A program made the translations under genes and the position numbers. Below are positions 45,429 through 50,049 of a DNA stretch of 64,000 bases, one piece after another. The DNA is from Stramonita haemastoma. Taxonomy: Eukaryota; Mollusca; Gastropoda; Neogastropoda; Muricidae. How positions within the stretch are numbered: the stretch's first letter is position 1; the number at the start of each line of letters is the position of its first letter. The stretch is from NCBI GenBank assembly GCA_030674155.1, contig CM060320.1:25761275-25825274 (forward strand), in the 5' to 3' direction. The notes below the pieces were generated by a model that saw only the letters and a program-made list of their open reading frames with translations, was not told the DNA's origin and searched no databases.

Positions 45429-48083
45429 TGTTATCAGGGAGCTGATGAAGAACCTGTTGCTGGGCTACTTCCACACCCCTGACAGAAACCGCATGGACGC
45501 CATCCACGCCATCGGTAGTGTGCTGGGCTTCACGCAGGATGACTTCCACAAGGTGAGTAGTGGAGAGGACCCTGCACAGGACAGCACTGTAAGAGGAGAT
45601 CCTCTTGAAGTGACTGTAGTCTTGGGGGTGGGCTGTCATGTCCTTGGCTAGAGCTCTGGTATTTTTTTTGTATTTTGTGTGTGTTTGTATCACTTTATGT
45701 CAGCAGATTTTTCTGCGTGAAATTCGGGCTGCTCTTCCTGGGGAGAGCGCGTCGCCACAAGTGCACTCCCTCTCCCCAAGTTAAGGTTAAGCAGCATTGT
45801 GCATGGTTACCAAGTGGATGGGGAACTGTTCGTGCGCCTTAGGTTCAGAACAGTCCCCTAGTTCACCCAGCTGTAAATAGGTACCTGCCCTCTCGAGGAT
45901 CAGGGAAGGTAAAGCAGCAAGGGAGAGAATACAGATGTCACCCTCAATATGCTGGCCCTTAGAGAAGCTGAGGTCTCTGACACCTTGCTCCCCATTGACC
46001 ACATAGGTTATGGAAATATCTTTCACTTTTGATGTGCAGCAGACAAATCAATCAATAGCAACGTAATGGTCACATGAACATCTTAAAACCCATGTTTAAA
46101 AATGTATTACAGTCAGTGAAATCTGAATCTGGATCAAATTCAGTATTGCTTATACTGATTTCACAGAGTTCAGTATTTATCAAAGACCAGTTAGAATTAG
46201 TTTTTCTTCCTGTGGTGACAGTCTGATTCAATGCACATGAAAATTTGTTGTAATCATCTATGAAACCATGAAAAAGTACAGATGTCTTCTAAAAACACAA
46301 TGATTAATTAAGCAACTCTAATCAGTGTATGTCTGTATGGGAGAGAAATTATTTTATGACTCTTTGTTGTTGTTTTTTAGGTAGGAAAATGTCAGTAGAT
46401 GCATCAAAAACCTGATTAAATTTTGCAAAATTTGGTTTTTTGATTGTTCAAAAATTGTAAAATTTCAGAGTGGACAGGTCAGAGACACCATTAGAATCCA
46501 AATCAAACAGGCGCATAACATTTTTGACACATGAAAAATATATTGATCAAGTGTTGCACTTTGTTTATTAACACAGATTGAGGACAGTGAGGGTGGGGGG
46601 TGGATGACCAGTCTGTTCCGGAGGACACGTTCCCCAGGCACCCCCAGCACACCTGTCCATCCCACCAGAGCTGCAGGCTCCAGTCAGGTAAGGAGGGCTC
46701 CCTGCAAATGGAGAGTTATACTTTAAAACCCTTATCCCCCTGCTGCGCCCATTATCGCCCCTTTATAACGTAACCCTGTAGCACCCATTAGCGCCCTCAG
46801 TTTTTTGTGTATTGACTATTGAAAGATGTAAAAATTACTTCCCTTTGACACAAGTTTCACAGTGAATAAACTGTGTGACCCCAGGGGTATAAAACAGATA
46901 TTAACGCTTTGGAGATGTGCTCGGCTTTGTACTGTAAGTACACTGTGACAGGCTCTGTTGGCCACATTTTAAAAATGGAACAAGCATACCTAACTCTGAT
47001 AAAAGCAGATTGTACTGATTTTTGTCTCAATTCTGAGGTAGTATGTTGGGTATTATTATTTTTAAAGAATTTTTTTCCTCCATATATGCCTGTATTTTGT
47101 GTATTGTGTTTTAAATTGAGTCAGCAAATGCTTTAAAAACTAAAGCCTATGAAAAGTTCATGTATGCTTATCTTGACATGGTGTAACCATCACCTTATTT
47201 ACAAAATTAGAATAAATTTGACACACAGTCAGAATGCTTTAGAAAGCCCATTTCTGACCTGTGATAAACAGACGGTGATGTTTGACACAATCAAAGGCCT
47301 AACTATAGTCTGTGAAAGTTATAAATGCCTCATCGTCAGTGTTTAATTTTCTTTGACAGTATTTGGCTGAAATTGATCAACACACACTAAGATATGTTGG
47401 CCATGCAAACAGAAACACAGAGACAAATCTGAAGACAGTTCTTCAAGGTAAGGTCGAGAGCAGAAGGAAAAGAGGCAGACGTCCAACATCCTCCATTGCC
47501 AACATCACTGATATCAATGGTCTGGAAGGTGTACAGGCGATCAAGCCAGTTAGTACAGCACACATAGTGTGCAGCTATGCTATGGACAATAAATTTCTGT
47601 GGTGTTTATCCTTCTCATCAGTTCAGATAGTCACCGTTTTTATGTACAGTAGGTTTCCTGTAATGTTTTATTATCCTTCACATCAGTTCAGACATTCACT
47701 GTTTGCCATTTGGTTTGTTTGACAGTCGTTCTCTCAGCTGTTTGTCAAATTCCTGGAGGTGGAGTCCACGCCTCCCCCGGCCCCTGTGCGACTGCCGGCC
47801 GAGGAGATGGCGCGGAGGCCCAGCAGCGGCACCATGTGAAGGAGAGGGAGGGTCGGGACAAGCCGGCCTTTAACCCCTTCACTGCCCCGCGCCACGTGGC
47901 CATGCCCATCGCTGTGGGCTCTGCTGCTGCTGCCGCCGTGTCCTCCAGCTCCCATCTCCTCATGGCCTCGCCCCCCAGCTCCCCCACCACCACCTTCCCC
48001 GTCTTTGCCCCTTCTCCACGCCAGAGACGCCCTCGTCCCAAAGCTCCAGTGCCATTCTGAAGGACGTGTTAGGGTCCAGGTGA
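10296..48083 (+). CDS. TRIP11: TRIP11/GMAP-210 homologue, 19 exons placed, N-terminus outside window
   Basis: Golgin that tethers small vesicles at the cis-Golgi and supports ER-Golgi and ciliary traffic in animals (family knowledge). The exons join in consistent phase to about 2,060 codons, almost all heptad-rich coiled coil. From memory of human TRIP11, matching segments in order include LNDLHMDKKDLEQEV, LAVMNEKSREASSLKAEV, EAMHNLSRLVRDREVEIEAL, HLLQIEEGYTREALEAE, SLSNLQLVLEQF, ASRLSEQLDRKEE, the GRAB core ELMKNLLLGYFHTPDRNR, FSQLFVKFLEVES, FNPFTAPRHVAMP and the terminal SSSAILKDVLGSR. Human TRIP11 has about 1,980 residues, so with the missing N-terminus this orthologue is somewhat longer. 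Ten single-base frame slips (six in 28814-32293, one in 33108-33300, one in 44359-44439, two in 47726-48083) break the frame as given. Intact splice sites and conserved protein on both sides of each slip argue for assembly deletions rather than a pseudogene. Identity is very likely. Confidence 0.95.
10510..10549. repeat. (GT)n microsatellite
   Basis: About 20 units, 140 bp downstream of the exon A donor. Confidence 0.95.
11116..11292. repeat. (CA)n array, two blocks
   Basis: Two long CA blocks split by a short GTGCATCTA spacer near 11195. An A/ATAA-rich tract precedes them (10980-11080). Confidence 0.97.
11392..11567. repeat. (CA)n, (AAT)n and (GT)n cluster
   Basis: (CA)n at 11392-11453, (AAT)n at 11499-11534, then (GT)n at 11535-11567 with a GCGCGCGCACACAC end. 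CA and GT blocks lie in inverted orientation about 80 bp apart, so a long hairpin is possible. Confidence 0.95.
12018..12300. repeat. Poly-C-rich low-complexity region
   Basis: Runs of 6-11 C with T and A breaks at 12037-12075 and 12264-12296; a further C run at 12508-12522. Proline-rich frames here are compositional. Confidence 0.85.
12546..12790 (-). mobile_element. SINE module R1, minus strand, with (ATAA)n
   Basis: Reverse complement of the R1 series: AGTCCTTCGGATGAGACTTT, GCGAACGCACGCAGAAC, GTAAGAGTAGGCCATCGTG and TATCCTCGATATAAAAGAAT, followed by AATA repeats to 12790. This is the best-preserved full-length R1 copy in the window. Confidence 0.78.
12881..12948. repeat. (GA)n microsatellite
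   Basis: About 33 units with one break at 12902. Confidence 0.97.
13318..13417. repeat. (CA)n array with AAAC interruptions
   Basis: About 45 CA units with ACAAAC interruptions. Intron A/B. Confidence 0.95.
14400..14483. repeat. (GT)n-rich stretch
   Basis: A GT array at 14436-14483, preceded by GTGTG/T-run sequence. A shorter (GT)n lies at 14139-14167. Confidence 0.92.
15361..15427. repeat. (AT)n microsatellite
   Basis: About 30 AT units with two breaks; self-complementary. Confidence 0.95.
16198..16292. repeat. (ACGC)n then (AC)n
   Basis: About 10 ACGC units pass into CA units. The rest of intron A/B (10368-17032) holds no exon I can support, only these arrays and scattered SINE pieces. 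Confidence 0.95.
17033..17198 (+). CDS. TRIP11: TRIP11 exon B, coiled coil
   Basis: 166 nt, phase 0 in and phase 1 out. Acceptor TTATTTCAG, donor GATG|GTAGGT. It encodes ELGKKAAESREQ through SLEQQLADG. The segment HEIASLQDVHHNKMATLKKR parallels human [20 protein letters not shown], which anchors this exon to the N-terminal third of the protein. Confidence 0.9.
17305..17550. repeat. (GT)n arrays in intron B/C
   Basis: Two interrupted GT blocks (17305-17420 and 17463-17550) fill more than half of this 470-bp intron. Confidence 0.95.
17669..17796 (+). CDS. TRIP11: TRIP11 exon C
   Basis: 128 nt, phase 1 in and phase 0 out. Acceptor TTGCTTTGCAG, donor GATAAG|GTGAGG. The first half is a Gly/Ser-rich linker (DGDSSGTGGSSS) and the second returns to coiled coil (TLRTQLAALAQERDK). 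The codon split across the B/C junction gives alanine. Confidence 0.88.
18366..18461 (+). repeat. Tandem duplication of about 50 bp
   Basis: TTTCACTGTATTTACATGTT followed by ATGATC occurs twice about 50 bp apart, each preceded by a GTAGTCAGA motif. Intronic. Confidence 0.65.
18688..18865 (+). CDS. TRIP11: TRIP11 exon D, Gln/Glu-rich coiled coil
   Basis: 178 nt, phase 0 in and phase 1 out. The acceptor is a strong C/T tract ending CCCACAG and the donor is CAAG|GTGGGT. It encodes AQAAQSHMQGELEELQREVE onward with an uninterrupted heptad pattern, ending SLQTQLQ. GC content is clearly higher than in the flanking introns. Confidence 0.88.
18928..19113 (+). repeat. Minisatellite, about 4 diverged copies of a ~45-60 bp unit
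   Basis: Four rounds of GGAGAGAATATAGTTGGAAT and TTTGTGTGGTGTCTTTTG variants, beginning 60 bp after the exon D donor. Confidence 0.75.
19205..19490 (-). mobile_element. SINE modules R1 and R4, minus-oriented R1
   Basis: R1 in reverse complement (TATCCTTCGGATGAGACTAT, GCACGCAGAACATCTTGC, AAGAGTAGGTCG) is followed by module R4 in plus orientation (CGGAAGACGGAATGCAGCTC, AGTCTCACCATTGATAAGC). It is in intron D/E. Confidence 0.65.
19662..19705 (+). CDS. TRIP11: TRIP11 exon E (short), donor ambiguous
   Basis: 44 nt, phase 1 in and phase 0 out if the donor is CATCAG|GTGGGG. It encodes (E)AERWRMEAEQSRHQ. A second in-frame donor at 19766 (GACCAT|GTAGTG) would extend the exon by 60 nt, adding VGMDLYHAKHCLLDQLEADH. 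That stretch also looks like coiled coil and keeps the same phase. The sequence alone does not decide between them, and both could be used. Confidence 0.75.
20875..20942. repeat. (CA)n microsatellite
   Basis: About 33 units, intron E/F. Confidence 0.97.
22078..22197. repeat. (CA)n array
   Basis: A perfect CA block of more than 40 units, with CACGC and CATATG breaks at the left end. Confidence 0.97.
23099..23233 (+). CDS. TRIP11: TRIP11 exon F, coiled coil
   Basis: 135 nt, phase 0 both ends, 45 codons. Acceptor CCATTTCAG, donor GTGCAG|GTGTGT. It begins AETADLLSDVRCFKQQM and ends MAMRLYTAGVQ. The open frame continues on both sides, so boundaries come from the splice sites and from phase agreement with exons E and G. 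Confidence 0.82.
23234..25038 (+). other. Intron F/G
   Basis: 1.8 kb of AT-rich unique-looking sequence. No repeat family or exon recognised. Confidence 0.7.
25039..25156 (+). CDS. TRIP11: TRIP11 exon G, coiled coil
   Basis: 118 nt, phase 0 in and phase 1 out. Acceptor ATTGTTTCAG, donor GCTG|GTGAGT (consensus). It encodes ENQLKSSIAEAGTQLQQV through LGSEESSQRTA. A SINE tail begins about 60 bp downstream of the donor. Confidence 0.88.
25218..25370 (+). mobile_element. SINE module R2 (3' part)
   Basis: CTGTAGAAAAAAGCCACTCT, GATAGGCAAACAAATGCAG, TGCGCTCTCCTTGGGGAGAG and CAGCCCGAATTTCACGCAGA. I recognise this as a common gastropod SINE ending. It lies just downstream of exon G. Confidence 0.7.
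25394..26336. mobile_element. hAT-like nonautonomous DNA transposon, 943 bp
   Basis: The ends are inverted repeats: CAGGGTTCGCG at 25394-25404 and its complement CGCGAACCCTG at 26326-26336. An ACCGGTA motif recurs inside both ends. The flanking octamers AATAATTA and AATTATTA differ at one position, fitting the 8-bp target duplication of hAT elements, whose termini often begin CAGGG. No transposase frame is present. A SINE fragment (about 25757-25910) is nested inside. It lies in intron G/H of TRIP11. Confidence 0.75.
25757..25910 (+). mobile_element. SINE module R1 nested in the hAT-like element
   Basis: Contains TTTTATATCGAGGATAATGG, GTGTATGCAGTTTTGTAAAT, ATCTGTTCCCACCGGCAC and GGCCTGCTCTTATGAAG. 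The same series occurs at 27200-27360 (+), 4635-4760 (+), 12546-12770 (-) and 19215-19345 (-). Confidence 0.75.
26860..27027 (+). CDS. TRIP11: TRIP11 exon H, coiled coil
   Basis: 168 nt, phase 1 in and out. Acceptor TTCTGTTTCCAG, donor GCAGG|GTGAGT. It encodes (A)KVDSLERENLSLKEQ through VKHLRRELSDLQ with a continuous heptad pattern. Confidence 0.9.
27200..27360 (+). mobile_element. SINE module R1, diverged copy
   Basis: AACAATGGAGTAAGCACTC, TTTTACATCCCATCACCATG, GGAGTTTTGTAAAATTTG and TTCCCATTGGCACAAATAG follow the order seen in the copies at 25757 and 4635, with many substitutions. It is in intron H/I. Confidence 0.6.
27582..28009 (+). CDS. TRIP11: TRIP11 exon I
   Basis: 428 nt, phase 1 in and phase 0 out. 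Acceptor TTTTTTGTGCAG, donor CAGCAG|GTAAAT. A low-complexity, Ser/Thr-rich opening (ASNSDNTLDQSF) leads into coiled coil, interrupted by a Gly/Glu run (GEGGGDGGGGE), then more coiled coil. The end, ELDEQHQEATNHLITARNTL, parallels human [20 protein letters not shown], one of the clearest matches in the N-terminal half. Confidence 0.93.
28640..28716. repeat. (CA)n array 100 bp upstream of exon J
   Basis: About 38 CA units near the 3' end of intron I/J. CA repeats near splice sites are known hnRNP L binding sites in vertebrates, so this may influence the large exon. Confidence 0.97.
28814..32293 (+). CDS. TRIP11: TRIP11 exon J, giant central coiled-coil exon with six frame slips
   Basis: 3,480 nt as given. 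Acceptor TTTTTTCCAG, donor GCTGAG|GTGAGT. It begins VKNLQEELQKAEQ, contains LNDLHMDKKDLEQEV and the strongly conserved LAVMNEKSREASSLKAEV and EAMHNLSRLVRDREVEIEAL, and ends KQKHQQLNEIHAE. The frame slips by one base near 29287, 29535, 29731, 29833, 30216 and 31415. At each site coiled-coil protein resumes at once in the -1 frame, and each is corrected by one extra G. With six bases restored, the length is a multiple of three and the exit phase is 0, as the next exon needs. A Ser/Pro-rich linker at about 30740-30840 separates coils. Five of the six slips fall between 29287 and 30216. Confidence 0.95.
33108..33300 (+). CDS. TRIP11: TRIP11 exon K with one frame slip
   Basis: 193 nt. Acceptor GTATTGCAG, donor TGCCAG|GTGGGT. 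Entering in phase 0 it reads NLRLKEKEQK and then meets TGA at 33138. One extra G there gives VSRELDRLRTHLLQIEEGYT, matching human [20 protein letters not shown]. The exit phase is then 2, as exon L requires. Without the slip the entry phase would disagree with exon J. Confidence 0.92.
33925..34035 (+). mobile_element. SINE module R4
   Basis: CTGAAGTCAGAATACAGCTA, ATGGTGGGCAAAAATGGTCA, AAAATCTCACCATTAGTGAA and CTTGGAGCTCTAG match the copy at 2655-2765. It ends in a poly-C run and an A-rich tail, 140 bp before exon L. Confidence 0.6.
34175..34338 (+). CDS. TRIP11: TRIP11 exon L
   Basis: 164 nt, phase 2 in and phase 1 out. Acceptor CGGTGTTGCAG, donor AGAGAG|GTCAGT. It encodes (S)HQASQHVESLQQQL and YAASLSNLQLVLEQFQR, very close to human SHQASVQVESLQEQL and YALSLANLQMVLEHFQ. 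No frame defect. Confidence 0.95.
34620..35345 (+). mobile_element. L2/CR1-like LINE, 5'-truncated, intact C-terminal coding end and 3' tail
   Basis: An open frame to TAA at 35078-35080 shows the hallmark C-terminal segments of CR1/L2-group reverse transcriptase ORFs: DYCNSLLAGLPASSIHSLQR, IQNSAARLV, HITPLLQSLHWLPVPQRV, APSYLCECL, RSFSVSGPSMWNDLPLSLR and FKSNLKTHLF. The 3' UTR contains a (GT)n-like tract (35158-35235) and the tail AAAGCGCTTTG...AGCGCTAAACAAATTC. The (ATT)n end at 35652-35679 is now separated from it by a SINE. It lies in intron L/M of TRIP11, sense to the gene. Confidence 0.85.
35348..35637 (+). mobile_element. tRNA-derived SINE inserted into the LINE tail, with 14-bp target-site duplication
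   Basis: 290 bp flanked by perfect 14-bp direct repeats AAATTCCATGTATT (35334-35347 and 35638-35651). The head has RNA polymerase III promoter boxes: A box TGGCCTAGTGGTTAGGGCG near 35358 and B box GGTTCGATCCC at 35402-35412, at tRNA-like spacing. The body is not tRNA-like, with GTGCCCTTGGAAAAGGCACT and AGGTGTAAAAGGGGTACC segments, and it ends TTTAACTT. The perfect duplication suggests a fairly young insertion. Confidence 0.9.
35652..35679 (+). repeat. (ATT)n 3' terminus of the interrupted L2/CR1-like LINE
   Basis: ATT trinucleotide run directly after the right target duplication. With the sequence before the SINE it rebuilds an L2-type 3' end. The same tail occurs reversed at 53512-53605. 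Confidence 0.75.
35771..35874 (+). CDS. TRIP11: TRIP11 exon M
   Basis: 104 nt, phase 1 in and phase 0 out. Acceptor GATCCCAACAG, donor ACAAAG|GTAGGT. It encodes (E)KDSLVASETERYQQE through KLEKELQQTK. It lies directly downstream of the LINE/SINE insertion complex in intron L/M. Confidence 0.9.
35969..36175 (+). repeat. 69-bp tandem triplication of a 3' splice-site region
   Basis: Three copies end in TGAATTGAAATTCAG at 36037, 36106 and 36175 (69-bp period). Each has a C/T-rich stretch (CTCCTTCTCTCCTCCCGTAT), CTGTAAAGC and GTTGGGGCACTGCACTGAAT before the AG. The third copy is the acceptor of the 48-nt exon M2. Copies 2 and 3 are nearly identical. Confidence 0.9.
36176..36223 (+). CDS. TRIP11: TRIP11 small exon M2 (48 nt)
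   Basis: 48 nt, phase 0 both ends, 16 codons: VLSQTKMNLEEPIPLQ. Acceptor TTGAAATTCAG, donor CTCCAG|GTACAA. NLEEPIPLQ lines up with human NLEGKVISLQ just before the SASRLTEQL segment, which is where exon N continues. Its acceptor region is the third copy of a 69-bp tandem repeat. Skipping this exon would keep the frame, so it could be alternative. Confidence 0.72.
36655..37945. repeat. Minisatellite, about 17 copies of a 70-78 bp unit
   Basis: Each unit contains GTTGATGAACATTGAACATT, TTTTGTGTTCCCATGTGGCA, TGTGGATAAACGTGAGGCC and ATTTTTACTGTAT. Full units are 78 bp; several lack an 8-bp TGGTTTTG-type segment (about 70 bp). The copies are highly uniform. It fills most of intron M2/N and its last partial copy runs into the acceptor of exon N. 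Because 78 is a multiple of three, the minus strand carries a long but spurious open frame. Confidence 0.95.
37968..38058 (+). CDS. TRIP11: TRIP11 exon N
   Basis: 91 nt, phase 0 in and phase 1 out. Donor GAGGAAG|GTAAGT. It encodes EAAGRFGQAASRLSEQLDRK and EEALQALREE, matching human [20 protein letters not shown]. The proposed acceptor (AACTGGAG|GAAGCT) is weak and sits at the very end of a 17-copy minisatellite. The preceding bases stay open in frame, so the exact 5' boundary is less sure than the exon itself. Confidence 0.85.
38059..44358 (+). other. Intron N/O, 6.3 kb
   Basis: The longest unbroken intron among the 3' exons. AT-rich and, unusually for this window, almost free of CA arrays. 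It contains one coding-like patch at 39380-39650, a short (CTGT)n/(CTGC)n stretch at 43576-43617 and nothing else I can name. Confidence 0.7.
39380..39650. other. Coding-like patch of unknown nature
   Basis: Higher GC and open on both strands. Plus-strand translation includes SKGTEAEKEIVVVELEEGP and AKLRRLAGMLGVASFL; minus-strand includes FSASVPLLLYAFINIMIPAL and EDTPKSLRITDAK. The minus reading looks more like part of a protein (hydrophobic helix then a polar end). It could be a relic of a transposon or a retrocopied gene, or an unused exon. I do not recognise the family. Confidence 0.3.
44359..44439 (+). CDS. TRIP11: TRIP11 exon O with one frame slip
   Basis: 81 nt. Acceptor GTTTCTCAG, donor GGACAG|GTAAGG. 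Phase 1 entry from exon N reads VLHRE. One extra G near 44372 gives DIFEDSREEIHKLKSSKEAK followed by VDR, parallel to human [20 protein letters not shown]. The exit phase of 2 fits exon P. The alternative of an undetected small exon in the 6.3-kb intron before it is less economical. Confidence 0.85.
45347..45437 (+). promoter_or_regulatory. SINE-head scrap plus (TG)n(CGTG)n serving as 3' splice region of the GRAB exon
   Basis: CTTTTATATTGCGGATAATG matches the R1 head (TTTTATATCGAGGATAATGG). It is followed by TG units (45381-45410) and CGTG units (45411-45430), then TTATCAG and exon P. There is no normal pyrimidine tract. UG repeats at this position are known to bind TDP-43 and CELF proteins and to weaken exon inclusion in human CFTR exon 9; a similar effect here is inference. 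Confidence 0.7.
45438..45552 (+). CDS. TRIP11: TRIP11 exon P, GRAB domain core
   Basis: 115 nt, phase 2 in and phase 0 out. Acceptor GTGTTATCAG, donor CACAAG|GTGAGT. It encodes (R)ELMKNLLLGYFHTPDRNR and IHAIGSVLGFTQDDFHK, the GRIP-related Arf-binding (GRAB) domain, which in vertebrate GMAP-210 binds GTP-loaded Arf1 at the Golgi. The hydrophobic LMxNLLLGYF core and the LGF turn are intact. Instead of a pyrimidine tract, the acceptor is preceded by a (TG)n(CGTG)n microsatellite. Skipping this exon would shift the frame. Confidence 0.96.
45697..45778 (-). mobile_element. SINE module R2, minus strand
   Basis: CAGCAGATTTTTCTGCGTGA, AATTCGGGCTGCTCTTCC and TGGGGAGAGCGCGTCGCC are the reverse complement of the 25218-25370 ending. 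It directly abuts an R3 SINE at 45783. Confidence 0.7.
45783..46035 (+). mobile_element. SINE family R3, copy 1 (body, no head)
   Basis: AAGCAGCATTGTGCATGGTT, AGTTCACCCAGCTGTAAAT, GGTACCTGCCCTCTCGAGG, GGGAAGGTAAAGCAGCAAGG and AGAGAAGCTGAGGTCTCTGA. The same order occurs at 53872-54115 (+) and 51990-52300 (-). It is in intron P/Q. Confidence 0.78.
46577..46687 (+). CDS. TRIP11: TRIP11 exon Q, linker after GRAB
   Basis: 111 nt, phase 0 both ends. Acceptor TTAACACAG, donor AGTCAG|GTAAGG. It encodes IEDSEGGGWMTSLFRRTRSP and a TPSTPVHPTR tail, parallel to human [20 protein letters not shown]. Confidence 0.93.
47360..47545 (+). mobile_element. Second copy of the RTE-like LINE tail, in the last TRIP11 intron
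   Basis: Encodes LAEIDQHTLRYVGHANRN, TETNLKTVLQGKVESRRKRG and RRPTSSIANITDINGLEGVQ, clearly related to the copy at 283-546 over about 180 bp. This copy keeps one open frame across that stretch, so it is better preserved. It lies about 180 bp upstream of the last exon's acceptor. Confidence 0.75.
47726..48083 (+). CDS. TRIP11: TRIP11 last exon R with two frame slips and stop
   Basis: 358 nt to the TGA at 48081-48083. Acceptor TTTGTTTGACAG. It begins SFSQLFVKFLEVESTPPPAP, like human [20 protein letters not shown]. At 47835 the frame meets TGA; one extra G gives VKEREGRDKPAFNPFTAPRH. A second one-base slip, probably in the CCCC at about 48008, is needed to reach the conserved end SSSAILKDVLGSR followed by stop (human SAGVVLKDLLKQ). 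With both bases the exon is 120 codons. The middle is a low-complexity Ala/Ser/Pro segment. Confidence 0.93.
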
Positions 48084-48565
48084 TGAGGGGTGGGTCCCTC
48101 TGTCACAGGGGGGCAGGCACCTAGCTCAACAGTTTCATCTCTTTTGCAAGGTTGTGGCTGAGGTAACTTCGTAGTATGGACATTTCGCAGGTTTTTTGTT
48201 GTTTGTTGTTTTTTTTAAGAATGGAAGGTTATGTTTTAAAGAGTGCTATGGTGCACCGCGATGTTGGCATTTGAGGTGCAGCCTCCCTTTTGATTTCTGT
48301 GCCAGTGGTGGGGCCATCATCATTGCTGAGAAGAGCTTTTAAACGTTTTCTGTTTTGCGCCAGTGACAAAAGCTACATTTTTTTTTTTTTTTAATTTGTT
48401 GCTCAGTTTCCAGAAGCTTTCATTCAGAGGAAAAGTGTTAGGGTCTTTTTAAAGGAAAGGGGATTGGGGGAGTATTGAATATTAACTGTATGTCTCTCAA
48501 GAAGTATGTAGTAAATAGTTTGAAATGATTGGTAATAGCTTTAATAAAAAAAATATTTAAAAAAC
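48084..48565 (+). other. TRIP11: TRIP11 3' UTR
   Basis: Untranslated sequence after the stop, T-rich with no open frame. The end is inferred from the AATAAA at 48543 and the A-rich stretch that follows. Longer isoforms are possible. Confidence 0.55.
48543..48548 (+). terminator. Candidate polyadenylation signal AATAAA
   Basis: First canonical AATAAA downstream of the TRIP11 stop (about 460 bp), followed by an A-run. Cleavage would be expected around 48560-48575. Confidence 0.5.
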
Positions 48566-50049
48566 CAACAAACTGCTGCATGTTTTGGGATGATTTATAC
48601 ATTTGAGAAAGCAATATACTTCACAATAAGCTTGTAAAATTTCTGTGTAAGGGTTTAAAGCTCTGTGATGTAGGGAGGGGTGGAAAAGTAGCGAGTAAAA
48701 TCTGCCTTTTCCTTTCATTTATTTTCATGTGCAATGGTTGCGACACATTTTTTTCCTTATTTTCTGTTAAGTTGATATTATTTTGTTGTGATACAAGTGA
48801 TTTTATTTGCGAGGTTTTTAATTGAGGCATGCTATGCAATGGGGATGATTTTACTCTTCATCTCTATGGTGGATCAACCTTAATTAACATTCATCTGATT
48901 GTAAAGCAGAAAGAAAATGCCGCACAATTTGTGATATTGATACATGTGCACTTAAACAATTGATTACAGTGGGTTTATGTGAATGGGGGGCTATGTAAGC
49001 TGTAAATGAATCATATCTGATCCAAGAGGGAGCCTCTAAAAGTCATTGTGAACTGAACAATGATCACTTGCTGTCCTACATACTGTTCTGTGTTGTACAT
49101 ACTTTCTCATCTCATCCAACATTTTCTGTATAAACAGTCTCCTTTAAAACGTGTGTAAATGCAGCAATGCTATGAATGATGCTAGAAACTGTGACATGAT
49201 TTGGAGTGGGCAAGATTGGTATCATCTGTACATCATCTTGAATGGGATTATATGCATATATTTAATTCTGAATGTGTGTGTGTTTTTATCGTTGGATGAG
49301 AGTGCTGAGGTGAAGATATGACAGGTGCTGACCAGACCAGTGGACTGATATCCATGTGTGACACTGTCACAGTGCCAGGGTCATAGTGCAGGCATGCCCA
49401 CTGTCAGAGGGACAGTATGTGTTCCAGAAAACGGTCATTACAAATCCCTATTTCAATATGCATCCTAGAAAGCTAAAAAAAATCCCTGTATGGAGTTTCA
49501 TTTGGAGTCGCATTATAGCTAGCAGTTTTTATCTGCTTCCAATGTCTGAACACATTTACACAGTAGCTGATGGAAATGAACAAAGATCTCTGATTTTGCA
49601 GTCATAGGGGTATTGTACATTGTCGTTCTACCAACAACAAAAATCCTTATCCCCCATTTTTCATGGCTTTGTTCCTGACAGTGGTAATTTTTAGGTAGGT
49701 ATGCCTGATATTTAGTACTTACCACAACTACACCATATGAAGCCTTGTTGTTGATCCATTCCTCACAGAAAAGCAAAAGGTTTGATTGCATTGTCACTTT
49801 GACTTTACCTCAGGAATTACACACATTCAGCCCCCTTGAACCTGCAAAAGAGTTGTCTTTATGTAGGTAGTAGTTCTTAAGTAGGTGTTTATGTAAGAAC
49901 AACAGGACAAGAATACCACAGAACATGTGGCAGCAAAAAACAAAACAGAAATAACACCAAAACTACAGTGAAATAATATACACAAATACTCCCAAAACTG
50001 GTTCAACTTGTGCACTTTAAAGGGTGAAGGAAGCGACTAACAGCTTTAG
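48566..50049. other. Intergenic DNA after TRIP11
   Basis: AT-rich with no open frame above 100 codons and no recognised repeat. Confidence 0.6.

Noticed and set aside
47734..48041. Minus-strand open frames opposite the last exon
   Set aside because: Compositional shadows of the Ala/Pro/Ser-rich C-terminus on the plus strand.
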